A stretch of DNA of 64,000 nucleotides from Scytalidium lignicola (lineage: Eukaryota > Ascomycota > Leotiomycetes): the NCBI GenBank assembly GCA_002812745.2, contig NCSJ02000039.1:124001-188000 (forward strand), in the 5' to 3' direction. The notes beneath the pieces were generated by a model. The model did not search any database. It saw nothing but the letters and a program-made list of their open reading frames with translations, and was not told the origin of the DNA. Made by a program: the position numbers and the translations under genes. Positions 11,829 through 22,993 of this stretch are shown one piece after another (within the stretch, counting starts at the first letter, position 1; each line of letters starts with the position of its first letter).

Positions 11829-13609
11829 ATGTCACAGTACGCAAAGGAGCTCAATGCTATCATCATAGGCGCAGGGCCAGCGGGGATTGCCATGGCATAT
11901 CGCCTAAAGCATGACCTTGGTTTCAACGACTTCACTCTTTACGACAAACTTGATGGAGTCGGCGGAACGTGGAGAACCAATACTTACCCTGGCTGGTAAG
12001 AATTCTGCAAGATCGCATCGGAAGACAACAATTGACAGATGTGCTTCAGCGGCTGTGACCTCAAGTCTATTCTCTATTCATTCAGCTTCAACCCGAACCC
12101 AAACTGGTCCAAAGAGCTTTGCCAGCAGCCAGAGATCTTACAATGTAAGTTGCCTAAGCTGAGAGTATGAGTGCACGAGCTGATTTAAAATCAGATATGG
12201 AAGATACCGTTGACAAGTTCGATTTGCGAAAGCATTTCCATGGCTCAGTGGAATGCATAGGGGCTGTCTGGCACAACGACAAGTCCAAGTGGGAAGTGAA
12301 CCTTAAGGATCACAAGACTGGCAAGGAGTACACCAGATTCGCTTCTGTATTTGTATCCGCTGTCGGTGCCATTTCATACCCCCGAGATATCAAGTTTCCA
12401 GGGATGGAGACCTTCAAAGGTGATATGTTCCACACGGCTCGATGGGATCACTCCGTCAGCTACAAAAACAAGCGTGTTGCAGTCATCGGAAACGGCTGCA
12501 GCGCTGCTCAAGTCGTTCCTGCGATTGCTCCGGATTGTGCTTTCGTGAAGCAATACGCTCGTAGTAGCCAATGGTACCACGAGCGGCCGAACCACTACTA
12601 CACCGAGTTTGAGAAATTCCTTTTTAAATGGATACCCCTTTGGCAGAAGTCCATACGCCTTCGTATCTTCCTGGAGGCAGACGACGAGACAGCAGCGTAC
12701 TTCCCAACACCAAGCGGAGTGAAGCAGCGAGCGAAGAAGGAAGATGAATCGAAGAAGTATATCTGCTCAAGGGCTCCGGCGAAATACCACAAGACCCTCA
12801 TTCCCAATTTTCCCTTGGGTTGCAAGCGCCGAATCTTTGACCCAGGCTACCTTGACAGCCTGAACAGGCCAAACGTTGAGTTGCTACCTGAAGGAATTAA
12901 AGAGATCACAGAGACCGGCATTGTGAGCACCTCCGGAATCCGCGATGACTTCGACATCATCGTCCTTGCTACCGGATTCCAAGTGTCACAATTCCTGACA
13001 CCAATGAATATCATCGGTGCCAGCAGTAAGAGCCTACACCAGCAGTGGGCTGAATGCCGTGGAGCACAGGCGTACCTTGGAACTCACGTCCACAACTTCC
13101 CTAATTTTGCTATCCTTTTCGGACCCAACACATTTCCAGCCAACAATTCGGCACTTTTTGCATGTGAAACTCAGGTCGAATATGCCATCAATTCGCTTTT
13201 CAAGCCATTACTCGACCATCGTGCCGCTGTTATCGAAGTGAAACAGGCGGCTGAGGACTGCCAAACAAATGCGATCCATGAAGGGCTGTCGAATACGGTC
13301 TTCTCTGCTGATTGCTCGAATTGGTACCTGGGTGACTACGGCCGCAATGCAGCCTCGTGGCCTGGCCTTGCAAGATCTTTCTGGGCAGCAACTTACTGGC
13401 CTAATTGGTCGGCGTTTAACATGAGCGGAGGTAGCGCATTCTGGCCCCTTTTCAGTATCAAGCGCCTTTTCAAGACCATGTCTATGACCTCGAAGCTTGT
13501 GTTATTGGCAGGAACTGCTGCCGCTATTTGGCAGCGCTCGCTGCTTGATGCTGCTCCAAAGGTATTCCCAACATTGTTGGCAGGTGTGAAGAATTTGAAG
13601 ATTCAATAA
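11829..13609 (+). CDS. flavin monooxygenase, Baeyer-Villiger type
   Basis: Three exons, 11829-11995, 12050-12144 and 12195-13609, give 558 residues. The FAD-binding GxGxxG is IIGAGPAGIAM near residue 14, followed by GVGGTWRTNTYPG. The NADP-binding site is VIGNGCSAAQVVPAIA. Between them lies FKGDMFHTARWDHS, matching the BVMO fingerprint FxGxxxHxxxW, and ATGFQVSQF is typical near the end. Such enzymes insert oxygen next to a ketone or oxidise nucleophilic centres using NADPH and O2. A hydrophobic C-terminal stretch (KLVLLAGTAAAIW) may tether it to membrane. The first acceptor must be the AG at 12049; the earlier AG at 12038 would create a stop. The role in a sugar-type cluster is not obvious. 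Confidence 0.9.
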
Positions 13610-14671
13610 AGTGTGTGTGGATAGATCAATATGTGATGTATATATGTTCATATGTTCAGTGAGCCTTAAAAGTAATACATAAATATATAAAGGAGTTTGA
13701 GTGTTCAATTACATGCGGTGTTTGCGGTTTCATTGCTTTTTGTCGTTAATATACGAAAGCAGCGATCAAAGTCTGAGCCTCTGGTCTGGGTAATATAAAG
13801 TCGTGCCCTGCTGCTACAGGCCACTTGTCGTGAAACGCTGCTGGTTAAGAAACTACAGCGCGTAGTCGCTATAATAACAGCGCTGCATAGGTTATCTAGG
13901 GGCTTGTTTACAGGGAAGCGTTGCTGAAGTGTACTGGCTACAATATGAGATACGAACTGCCTCTCAGGGCTCGAGACTTGTATTCATAGTGCCTTCTAGA
14001 ATGCTGGGCTCGAATTTTTGGACGTTGATAACGCTTGGATACCATATTACAGTACTCTTACTCCTGATCGCGACCTTCATTAGAGATCGTGAGATACACA
14101 ATACCACAGATACACGATACCACGAGTACCATCTGCTTTGAAAAAGCAAGGTAACAACAAGCTGAACCTCAGCTCAAGGGTGTGTACACTTCAGCTACAG
14201 TAACTTGATGATATCTTGAGAAAATAATATGCTCTTCGTTTGTGTTCACGAATAATACTAAAATGTCTTGTATTCCCTCCGTGTATCTGGATCCATTACT
14301 ACAGCGAGTGCTGAGCGACCGCAAATTCACTACATAATGTGATATGGGAACAGACGGGCCTGACATGCTTCGGCGACCTTCCACCGGAAAAGCCTTCCGA
14401 AGATCGCTACGCACAACGGAGCCTTAGCAAGAAAAAGGCTGAACGGTACTTTCAACGAGGGAACTGCAACTCCACCATCATAACAAATGGTGGGTGTACC
14501 AAAGACCTGCTATCGTAGAGTAATTCCGGCCCAACATAGCAGCAATGGCTTTACCATGTATGGGGCTCAAGATGAAACCGTTCCATCGTATTAAACGCCG
14601 GCTTATACCATTTGTTAATCCTCTTATTTCCAGCAATAGAACCTGTATACTTGCGACGATTAGCAACAAAT
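13610..14671. other. intergenic
   Basis: About 1.06 kb without a convincing gene; short open frames on both strands have no recognisable family. Confidence 0.5.
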
Positions 14672-16290
14672 ATGGCCCCAATGGCTACCAATGGAAACGA
14701 CAGGGAGTCACAGTACCATGTGAAGGCACTGAAAAATGTAAGTGTCTCATACAATTTTTGAAGAATTGAAGCTTAGACATACATCTGTAGTTGAAATCTC
14801 CCAGTCTATTCATTGAAGATGCGTTTATTGACGGCAAATGGGTCTCAAAGGACAATAAATTTAACGTTTTTGATCCGAATTTACAGTGAGAATACAATCA
14901 CGACTTATACTGATACCATGTAGAACCTTCAACCTCCACAGTATTGAGCAAGATAGCGAACTGCAATGTCTTAGATTTTCAAAGGGCCATTAAGAGTGCA
15001 CACGAAGCCCAGCCCAAGTTTTTTAACGACTACACTGAATCCGCTCGAGGTGCTCTTCTCCGGAAGTGGTACGACTTGATTATTGCAAACAAGGAGGATA
15101 ATATGTTGATTCATATTTTCTTTCATGATGTCGAGCACAGCCAACGTTTATCTTTCTAGTTGCCACAATTATGTCTCTTGAAAATGGAAAGACCATCAGC
15201 GAAGCTACAGGAGAGGTCGTGTATGCTGCTAGCTTTATCTCATGGTTCGCATTTCCCCGCGGCTATGATCACACGAAAAGTCGCTCCTGCTCTTGCGGCG
15301 GGTTGCTGAGTAATTATCAAACCTCCAAGCGAAACACCATATACCTGCCTTGCCTTAACCAAGTTAGCAATCGAAGCTGGTCTACCTCCTGCGGTCGTCC
15401 AAGTCTGTCCAACAAGAGACCGTAAAGCAGCTAGTGAAGTTGCTACTAACCCTCTCGTTCGAAAGATTAGCTTTACAGGGTCGACTCAAGTCGGGAAGAT
15501 GCTTGCTGAGCTAGCAGCTAGGACACTGAAGCGTGTCAGCCTCGAGCTTGGTGGAAATGCCCCGGTGATAGTTTTCGACGATGCTGATCTTGAAACAGCA
15601 GTAGATGGCGTGATGTTCAGCAAATTTCGTTGCAGTGGACAAACGGTATGTTCCCTTCGATCTTCAAATGGTATTCCTTGACGACGTTAGTGTGTATGCG
15701 CAAATCGTATTTATGTTCAATCTGGCATCGCAAAGGCTTTCACTGAGAAACTCGTTACCAAAGTGAAGGAACTGAAGATGGGCCCAGGCCTCGATACCTC
15801 CACGACCCAGGGCCCGCTAATCAATAGATCTGCTGTTGATAAAGTCAACGAGCACATAGCCGATGCCGTCTCGAAAGGTGCAAAGATTGAGTTCGGTGGC
15901 AAGCAAGAGAAGACGACTGAAGGCTTTTACTCTCCACCCACTGTTCTTTCTGGTGTCACAGCAGATATGATCGTCTCCAGAGATGAAACTTTTGGACCAT
16001 TGGCACCCATTTTTGAGTTCAAGACAGAAGAGGAGGCGCTGAGATTGGCCAACGACACAGAATTCGGCCTTGCAGGATATTTTTTCACGAAAGATATCAA
16101 CAGAGTGCAGCGTGTCTCTCAAAAATTACAAGTTGGAATGGTCGGTGTCAACACCGGGAAGATAAGTGCTGCTGAGGCGCCATTTGGAGGCGTCAAAGAG
16201 AGTGGATACGGCAGAGAAGGTAGTCTTTATGGTCTAGAAGAGTACCAAACGATCAAGAGCGTTACGATTGGTAATCAGAATGTGTGGTAG
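14672..16290 (+). pseudogene. aldehyde dehydrogenase (succinate-semialdehyde DH-like), broken
   Basis: Homology runs across three frames. Recognisable parts: MATNGNDRESQ start, LFIEDAFIDGKWVS, KIANCNVLDFQRAI, ENGKTISEATGEVVYA, MITRKVAPALAAG, IKPPSETPYT, FTGSTQVGK, the catalytic Glu in LELGGNAPVI, the catalytic Cys in GQT/CVCANR across a 45-base intron (15646-15690), then a clean C-terminal half to 16290. Damage: the joins near 14885 and 15104 do not keep frame; directly after ISWFA about 40-45 residues are missing, including the segment with the PWN motif whose Asn forms the oxyanion hole; CCCC replaces CCC near 15257; and a TGA (about 15307) interrupts the strand after APALAAG. It cannot make an active full-length enzyme. 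Bases 15499-16290 are much better preserved. Confidence 0.85.
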
Positions 16291-16498
16291 TTTCATTGTC
16301 AGGCCCAGTTACTAGTTGTTAGGAATTAGATTTCCTGATCTATATATACTATTGAGGCCAAGTGTATGCCCGTCAGAAGCTAGACAATTCTCCCAATACG
16401 AGAATTAATTGTCCATTTCACGGAATTTCATTGCTAAAAACTACTGAATATATTTTCTTGGCGGTGTCCTGCTCCTTAAATAAGAGGTAGAATATTGA
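16291..16498. other. convergent 3' gap
   Basis: Short AT-rich gap between the ALDH pseudogene and the tartrate-dehydrogenase-like gene; no feature recognised. Confidence 0.4.
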
Positions 16499-17815
16499 TT
16501 AGAACTTCGCAACTTTCCCGCTACAATTTCTTTCCAGTTCTTTGATCACCGCTTCGGTCACCTCAGTAGTTTTTGCCACGCCACCTACATCCCTAGTTCT
16601 AATTCCAGAACTCGAGACATTCTCTATTGCGGTCATGAGTGCCTCCCCTGCCTCGACCTCTCCTAACCACTTCAGCATCTCTACAGCAGACCAAAAGGTT
16701 CCCAACGGGTTCGCAATTCCTTGCCCTGCAATATCCGGTGCACTGCCATGAATCGGCTCAAACATGCTCGGGTGCTTCCGCGTTGGGTCAAGATTGCTTG
16801 ATGGCGCAACACCGATACTCCCTGAAAGAGCTGCCGCTAGATCTGAGAGAATATCTCCATGTAGATTGGTTGCAACGATAGTATCGAGGCTTTCCGGCTT
16901 CAAAACCATTCTGACCGTCATGGCGTCCACAAGCATCTTGTCTGTTTGCACTTGAGGATAATCCTGAGCAATCTTCTCGAAGACCGAGTCCCAAAGAACG
17001 AGTCCGTATCGTTGGGCATTGCTCTTTGTCACCATCGTCAGTCTCTTTCGAGGGCGCGACATTGCCGTTTCGAATGCAAAGCGCATAGTTCGTTCGATAC
17101 CAACAGTTGTGAATATGGCAGTTTCGGTAGCAATAGCGTTGCCAGACTCTTCGTGGGTGATTCCACCTTGGCCAGAGTACTCTCCTTCGCTATTCTCACG
17201 GACGATGACCCAGTCAAGGAGTTTGGCATCATCTTTCTTGAGGGGTGAGGAAATTCCGGGAAGTACTCGAATTGGGCGTATGTTCACAAATTGATTGAGC
17301 TGTTGTTTATGTCAGAGGCAGAGTCTGTACTACCAATCAGGATTGAGATAATTTACCCTCTTTCGAATTGGCAGGATCAGTCCCCAAAGAGAGACATGGT
17401 CTGGAACGTCTGTAAAATGTGGGATAAATCAGTATAGGCAGATTCACAAAACCTTTTACATGAGGCTTTAGCCATTCACTGTTTCGCATTAAATACATGA
17501 ACATAGCTAAGATCACTGTGAACAAGCAGAGTGCAGGGTTGACTCACCAGGTGACCCGACCGCACCAAACAAAATGGCATCTTGACTCTTCAATGCCTCC
17601 AGTCCACCGTCAGGGATGTATTCTCCTCTTTCAACAAAATTCGCAGAGCTCCAATCATAGTTTGTAAAGTGGAGGGAGAACGTCTTCGACAGTTTTTCCA
17701 ATCCTTGAAGCACAAGGACAGTTTGCTCGATCACTTCAATCCCAATCCCATCTCCTGGAACTAGAGCGATTCGGTGGGAGTGAGTGCTCGGCTGGTTACT
17801 TCCATTCACATTCAT
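16499..17815 (-). CDS. tartrate/D-malate dehydrogenase-like (isopropylmalate DH family)
   Basis: Three exons, 17815-17548, 17409-17357 and 17299-16499, give 373 residues. The N-terminal IALVPGDGIGIEV and a 53-base middle exon encoding DVPDHVSLWGLILPIRKR are typical of tartrate/D-malate dehydrogenases rather than housekeeping 3-isopropylmalate dehydrogenase. Substrate and metal motifs include NIRPIR, VRENSEGEYSG and TNLHGDILSDLAA, and the nucleotide site lies around PIHGSAPDIAG. Members oxidatively decarboxylate 2-hydroxy acids (D-malate, tartrate) with NAD and Mn/Mg. It is divergent from the PFK-2 gene. A start at 17815 is preferred because the family begins about 15 residues before VPGDGIG; the frame stays open upstream to about 18094. 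Confidence 0.88.
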
Positions 17816-18351
17816 GTTGGCCTGTTTAATCGCTGAAGCTGCGACATGCAATACACCACGATGTCGTAGCAATTGATAAGTGCTTGGTGTATTGTGTGGA
17901 ACATGCTTAGCCCATTGCTTGCCTTTGCCCTCGCGATAGGGGTGATGAACCACTTCCGAGTGAGTGTGAGTCGTTCTTTGATCATTGCTCCTAGCTCGGG
18001 ATTCAGACGCCGCAGTTTCGGCTCTAATTCCGGAATGTGCAGCATAGGACTGATGGCCCAATTCTAAGGAGGTAGTCTTTCCCTTTGTAACCAATTCCGA
18101 GGCGCCATTTCCATTTCAATTCATCCTATAGCAGGAACCGCTTAGGAACATGAGTATTTTCCAGAATCGGCGGTCTGGCTAAGGGCCAGTACCCTTATTT
18201 CGTCACGGTTCCCAAACCGAAGGCAAAGATTGTCAAATAATGTAGAATACACCAGGCACACCCCGATCCTAAAATTCCCCGTACTGGGCTCTGAAGGTCC
18301 AATAATACAGCCCTTTAGGATAAAGACAAGCGGTACCTGCAGCGACGCTAA
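17816..18351. promoter_or_regulatory. shared divergent promoter region, tartrate-DH-like / PFK-2
   Basis: About 540 bases between divergent starts. The minus-strand frame stays open through 17816-18094 but shows no family similarity, so I read it as 5' leader. Confidence 0.45.
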
Positions 18352-19944
18352 ATGCTCCGGTTCACTTACTCCAAGTTCTCTCTTCAATGCTATATTATGC
18401 CAGAAGTGGCTAGCGCCAAACTGATTATTCTGATGGTGGGCCTTCCTGCCAGAGGGAAAAGCTATACGGTCAAGAAGTTGGCTAGATACCTGAACTGGCT
18501 GCAACACAGCACTCGCATATTCAATGCAGGAGACAGGCGGCGAGTTGCAGGGGCTGGCAAAAGTCCTACAGGATTGTCGTGGTCATCAGCGAATTTCTTT
18601 GATCCCGACAGCCCAGAATGCGTTGCGATGCGTGACGAGATAGCACTTGGCACGCTGGACGAACTCCTCTATTGGCTCAAGTATGAAGAAGGCTCTGTTG
18701 GCATCCTGGATGCGACTAATAGTACGATTGAGCGGCGTAGGCTCGTCTTGTCACATATTCGAAAGAGTATGAATCCACTTCCTGGCGTTTTGTTTCTAGA
18801 AAGCAGCTGCTATGAACCTGCCATCCTCGAGAAGAACATTCGATTGAAACTGTTAGGGCCAGATTATCGTGTCCAGGACCCTACAACAGCCATAAAAGAC
18901 TTTAAGCAACGCATAGCAAACTACGAAAAATCTTACACTCCTATCGGAGACTTCGAGGAGCAACATGGTATACCTTACATGCAGATGATTAATGTCGGGG
19001 AAAAGATCAAAACGCATTTGATTCGAGGCTTTCTGTCGACGCAAGTGGTTGAATATCTGCTCAACTTTCATCTTGAAGAACGTCAGATCTGGATATCCTG
19101 CAATGGTGAGAGTATAGATGACAGCTTAGGCAAGATTGGTAGACACTCTGATCTTAGTGACCATGGGCATCGGTACTCGAAAGCGCTGGCTAGATTCATT
19201 CAACAGAAACGCGATGAATGGGAGCAGGTCAAGCTGCAACCAAACCGAAAGCCAGAGTTCATGAAGGATCTTGAAGGCTATGCCTACGACAAGAGACAGA
19301 GTGAATTCGGGTGGGCCTGCTCCTCTGATGAACACTCCCGGGGTTCGACTGATGAAGCAGCCATTGACAAACCTAATGAGTTTAGCATCTGGACATCCAT
19401 GATGCCGCAAGCAATCCAGACTGCGACACCATTCTCCAACGAAAAATACAACAAAAGGCAAATGAAGATGCTAGATGACCTTAATCCGGGTCACGTTGCA
19501 GGACTGACCTTTAATGAGATTGCAGAGCTATACCCAGATGAATTTGCCGCCCGTCGACGCGACAAACTTCTTTTTCGGTGGTCTGGTCAAGGTGGGGAGG
19601 GTTACGTCGATGTAATCAACCGCCTACAAGCCGTAATAATCGAGTTGGAGCGTGTGAGGCATCATCTGCTATTAGTGACGCATCGAGCTGTCGTTCGAGT
19701 CTTGTTAGCGTACTTTCTAGATCTACAAAGGGATGATTTACCAGACATGAAGGTGCCGAAAGATCATTTATTTTGTTTGGAGCCAGTATGTTTTACCCCT
19801 ATCAAAGCTCATTCACTCGTACTGATGCAGAACCCAGAGACCCTACGGTATCGAAACTCACACATACAAATATTTACCCGATCCAGACACCTTCCTACCC
19901 GTCACAGAAGATATAGATACAATATTGGCATAGTTGGGGCTTAA
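18352..19944 (+). CDS. 6-phosphofructo-2-kinase with degenerate bisphosphatase domain
   Basis: A single open exon of 530 residues; the ATG at 18397 (MPEVASAKLIIL) is an equally likely start. The N-terminal kinase domain has the Walker A GLPARGKS and downstream FNAGDRRR, DATNSTIERR and FLESSC, as in PFK-2/FBPase-2, which makes fructose 2,6-bisphosphate. The C-terminal histidine-phosphatase domain is present (KIGRHSDLS, VTHRAVVRVLLAYF), but the phosphohistidine motif normally reading RHGES is CNGES: both catalytic Arg and His are replaced. The protein should be kinase-only, as known for yeast Pfk26, whose phospho-His is also replaced. It lies in a metabolic gene group, divergent from the tartrate-DH-like gene, which suggests local control of glycolytic flux. 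Confidence 0.92.
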   Translation: MLRFTYSKFSLQCYIMPEVASAKLIILMVGLPARGKSYTVKKLARYLNWLQHSTRIFNAGDRRRVAGAGKSPTGLSWSSANFFDPDSPECVAMRDEIALGTLDELLYWLKYEEGSVGILDATNSTIERRRLVLSHIRKSMNPLPGVLFLESSCYEPAILEKNIRLKLLGPDYRVQDPTTAIKDFKQRIANYEKSYTPIGDFEEQHGIPYMQMINVGEKIKTHLIRGFLSTQVVEYLLNFHLEERQIWISCNGESIDDSLGKIGRHSDLSDHGHRYSKALARFIQQKRDEWEQVKLQPNRKPEFMKDLEGYAYDKRQSEFGWACSSDEHSRGSTDEAAIDKPNEFSIWTSMMPQAIQTATPFSNEKYNKRQMKMLDDLNPGHVAGLTFNEIAELYPDEFAARRRDKLLFRWSGQGGEGYVDVINRLQAVIIELERVRHHLLLVTHRAVVRVLLAYFLDLQRDDLPDMKVPKDHLFCLEPVCFTPIKAHSLVLMQNPETLRYRNSHIQIFTRSRHLPTRHRRYRYNIGIVGA

Positions 19945-20603
19945 TACATTGATGAAAAGTTACTGGTGTTATATCATTTAATGACGGCACCTAATCTCAT
20001 GATGTTAGAGTGATTTGTTATAACGACCGGTCTAAATCAACAAAAGGTGTGCAAAATGCTGCTAAGAGATGGTCTCCAATCTCATGCCTTTGAAGCAATT
20101 TGTTAGTAGCGATCATTTTGATGAAATGAGGATATGCAAAGAAGTTAGTAATGTGAATATGGAGAAGATCGATAAAAATATTTCCTAGGGTATCATTCCC
20201 ATGGCGGGATGCGGTCGAGAATATAACCTGCTTCAAAGAACCTAATTACCCATTCATGATCTGATTGGCCATCTTCAACGTTTTTGGCGCTGGGTGCGGT
20301 ATCAATCAATAATGCATCTGGACTAACAACGATCATCTCGTATACATCCATCACAAGCTATGGCCGCCAACCTTCTATTACCAGAGGCATTGCACGAGCG
20401 ACGGGATGGTTGAGCCTCTCTGATTTGAAGGCAACAGATACCTTATACTTCAATAGTAAATACTATTACACCATGAGGTGTATTGATGTTGCTTTTCATT
20501 TCTACGCTATTCCATAAACTAAGAATGTGAAAAGCAGTGTGGCAGAGCAGACAACTGTTCAATCTGGAATAGCAAGCATTCAGTGTACTATTAGAAAATA
20601 TGT
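19945..20603. other. convergent intergenic gap
   Basis: About 660 bases between the tails of the PFK-2 and aldo-keto reductase genes; no recognisable gene. Confidence 0.5.
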
Positions 20604-21752
20604 TTAGGCTATCCTGAACCTCGTTTTGTCTGGAAAACCAAAGTCAACACCAAATTCAGGATACACATAACGTTTGAATCCTGTCTTCTCAACTCTTTTG
20701 ATGAGCGCAGCGATTTCTTTCAGGTCTTCCTGGTCCAGTTGAACTAAGATGAGATTGTCTTGTATACGCGAAGGAGTAACTGATTTGGCCAGGACAGAAC
20801 GGCCATTGGCAACTCCAAGCAAATACAGTGTTAGCTAATAGCTGACATGCAAAAACGAGACATCCCGGAAGCTTGATGACGTACCATGCCAGCTCAAGAG
20901 AATAGCGCTAGGCTTGACTCCTTTCCTCTCCGCAATTTTCGTGATGGTTGGTATGCTTAGGAGCGGACTGCCAGTACTCCCCAATGGGCTATAAGCGGTG
21001 ATGTGAATGCCTTTCTGTTGACAAAAGTCAACGATCTCCTGTTGAGGGAGTTCGGGGTGGTTTTCGATCTGATTCACAGCTGGAACGACTTCTACTTCCG
21101 GTAACAGCTCGTTCAGATACTGTAAGCTATAATTAGCCACGCCGATTGCCTTGACCTTCCCAGTCGCGAGGAGCTTTTCCATATCTTTGTACGTTTCGAC
21201 ATGTTTTCGTTCGGGTGTTAGATCGCGACGGCCATCTAAAAGCTTCGGGAACTTTTCATCATTGCCTACACCGATGGGGATCAGTCATGATCACGGCTTC
21301 AAATTGCTCGATAGAGGGGGATGTTTTGGACGTGGGTTTCATAAACTATACCATTTGGGTTCATTGCAATTGGCCAATGCATAAGGTAAAGGTCAACATA
21401 ATCAAGTCCAAGTAGCTCAAGGCTCTTGTCCAGATTTTGCTCGACTCGTGTATGATATGTGCACCACAGCTTTGTTGTAATGAAGACGTCCTCACGCTTC
21501 ACCTTTCCACTTGCAAAGCCATCTTTCAAACCCAATCCAACCTCAACTTCATTTCCATAGCAATATGCGGCATCGATGTGTCTATAACCGACATCAAGTG
21601 CGTGGGCAACTGCGGCTCGGACTTCTCCCAGTTTCGACTGCCAGGTTCCTGAACACAAGTCAGTGGTAACACACACGTATGAATCTAGACCGACCTAGGC
21701 CGAGAGCTGGAATCTTTGCTCCAGTATTGAGTGGAAGGGTGGGATTGGCCAT
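20604..21752 (-). CDS. aldo-keto reductase (glycerol/aldose reductase type)
   Basis: Four exons, 21752-21695, 21648-21352, 21265-20885 and 20812-20604, give 314 residues, the normal AKR length. The protein starts [11 protein letters not shown] and has LGLGTWQS. The catalytic tetrad is visible: Asp and Tyr in DAAYCYGNE, Lys in TTKLW, His in [20 protein letters not shown] and the NADP-binding [10 protein letters not shown] complete the family, and it ends FGFPDKTRF as in fungal glycerol dehydrogenase (Gcy1/GLD1-like) enzymes. These reduce small aldoses, glyceraldehyde or dihydroxyacetone with NADPH. The last acceptor used is the AG at 20813-20814. It is the right-hand end of the metabolic group; beyond it lies 2.5 kb of gene-poor AT-rich DNA. 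Confidence 0.92.
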
Positions 21753-22993
21753 CATGAATACTCAAGGGTCGAAAGTATGATCATAGCAAAATAGGGATGT
21801 AACTAGAAGGCCCAGAAAAGACTCCCAAAACAAAATTCCATGGTGCGGAAGAAAGATTAAAAGAGAATAAAGTAGACTGTATTTGAGATTAACTTGTACG
21901 GGCTGTGTGTTTACAACTTCCCGTAGTAAAATCAAAAAATCATTATTTGTACTAACTGGACTCATTTCCAGCTTCTACTCGGGATTTAGTTCCAGGTACG
22001 GAACCCATGCCCACAATACCAAAGGTTTCCGTGTGAAGTTGCTCCTCAGTCGGCCCTTCAAATTTTCGGATCTCCACATATGGGGTATTGTATGTATACC
22101 AGGTATATATGCACATGAAATTCACCGATACCGGCACACACCCCGTCAAAACAAAATCTTGCCGTTCCTATACAAATTACTATGGTACTGAGAGACTTTT
22201 TAATGCAACTTATTCACTTAATTCGATCTGACTAGTAATTAAATCAACACTTCAATACAGTCCTGTGTTGCCTGCAATTCCTCCACCTCCACCTCCACCT
22301 CCATCTCCACCCCTGCTCCCTTATCTCTCAGCGTTGTACTGTCAGCTAATTAAGCCGCTTCTTCTATAGCTATTATCTCTTCCATTGATTCTGTATAATA
22401 GATTGACGAAATTCCAAGCCAGTAACCTCGTTCTCGTGCTGACCTAGATTCATATGTATCACCAATATCTTGAATTGCCTGGAATCCTATTCTTGTAGCT
22501 ATTCGACCAGATCTAGTAATATATTATTCTCCAGTAGGCACCTCTAAGATTACATTGCACGTTGTTGGCCCCTGATAAGGTGATTTCGAAGTTGAAATTT
22601 CCGAATTTGGTGGTGCTAAACTACTCGGGAGCTCGAAAGCAGAAGGTAAGCGTTTTGTGCTAGAAATTGCTTTGGAATTGGAATGTCCATTGCCACCAAA
22701 TACTCCCTTTGGCTTACCTTTCCCCCGTACAGTTATAAGATTCGTAATAGGAGGTTAAATATTATAAACCAATGGCTGGTTTTGCCTGTTGTAATGCCGT
22801 GGATGTAGATATCTTCAAGCCGAATACACCACCATTGTGCTGTCTTTTCCAGATGGTATGAAAACAAGGAGAGCCTATCAAATATTGAATTGTGAAATTG
22901 CAATTCGCTGTGTCTATATTAATTGATATATCTCTTGTGATCTTGGGCCGTTGTGCCACAATCTTTTCAAGAGCATAACCATAGACTTGTCCT
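21753..22993. other. AT-rich gene-poor DNA
   Basis: No convincing gene. Includes the promoter of the aldo-keto reductase and a CCTCCA microsatellite near 22280. Confidence 0.5.
22280..22311. repeat. CCTCCA/CCACCT microsatellite
   Basis: About five imperfect copies of a CTCCAC hexamer followed by more C-rich sequence, inside otherwise AT-rich DNA. Confidence 0.75.

Noticed and set aside
17816..18094. N-terminal extension of the tartrate-DH-like protein
   Set aside because: The open frame continues upstream but lacks targeting features or similarity; the family starts near the ATG at 17815.
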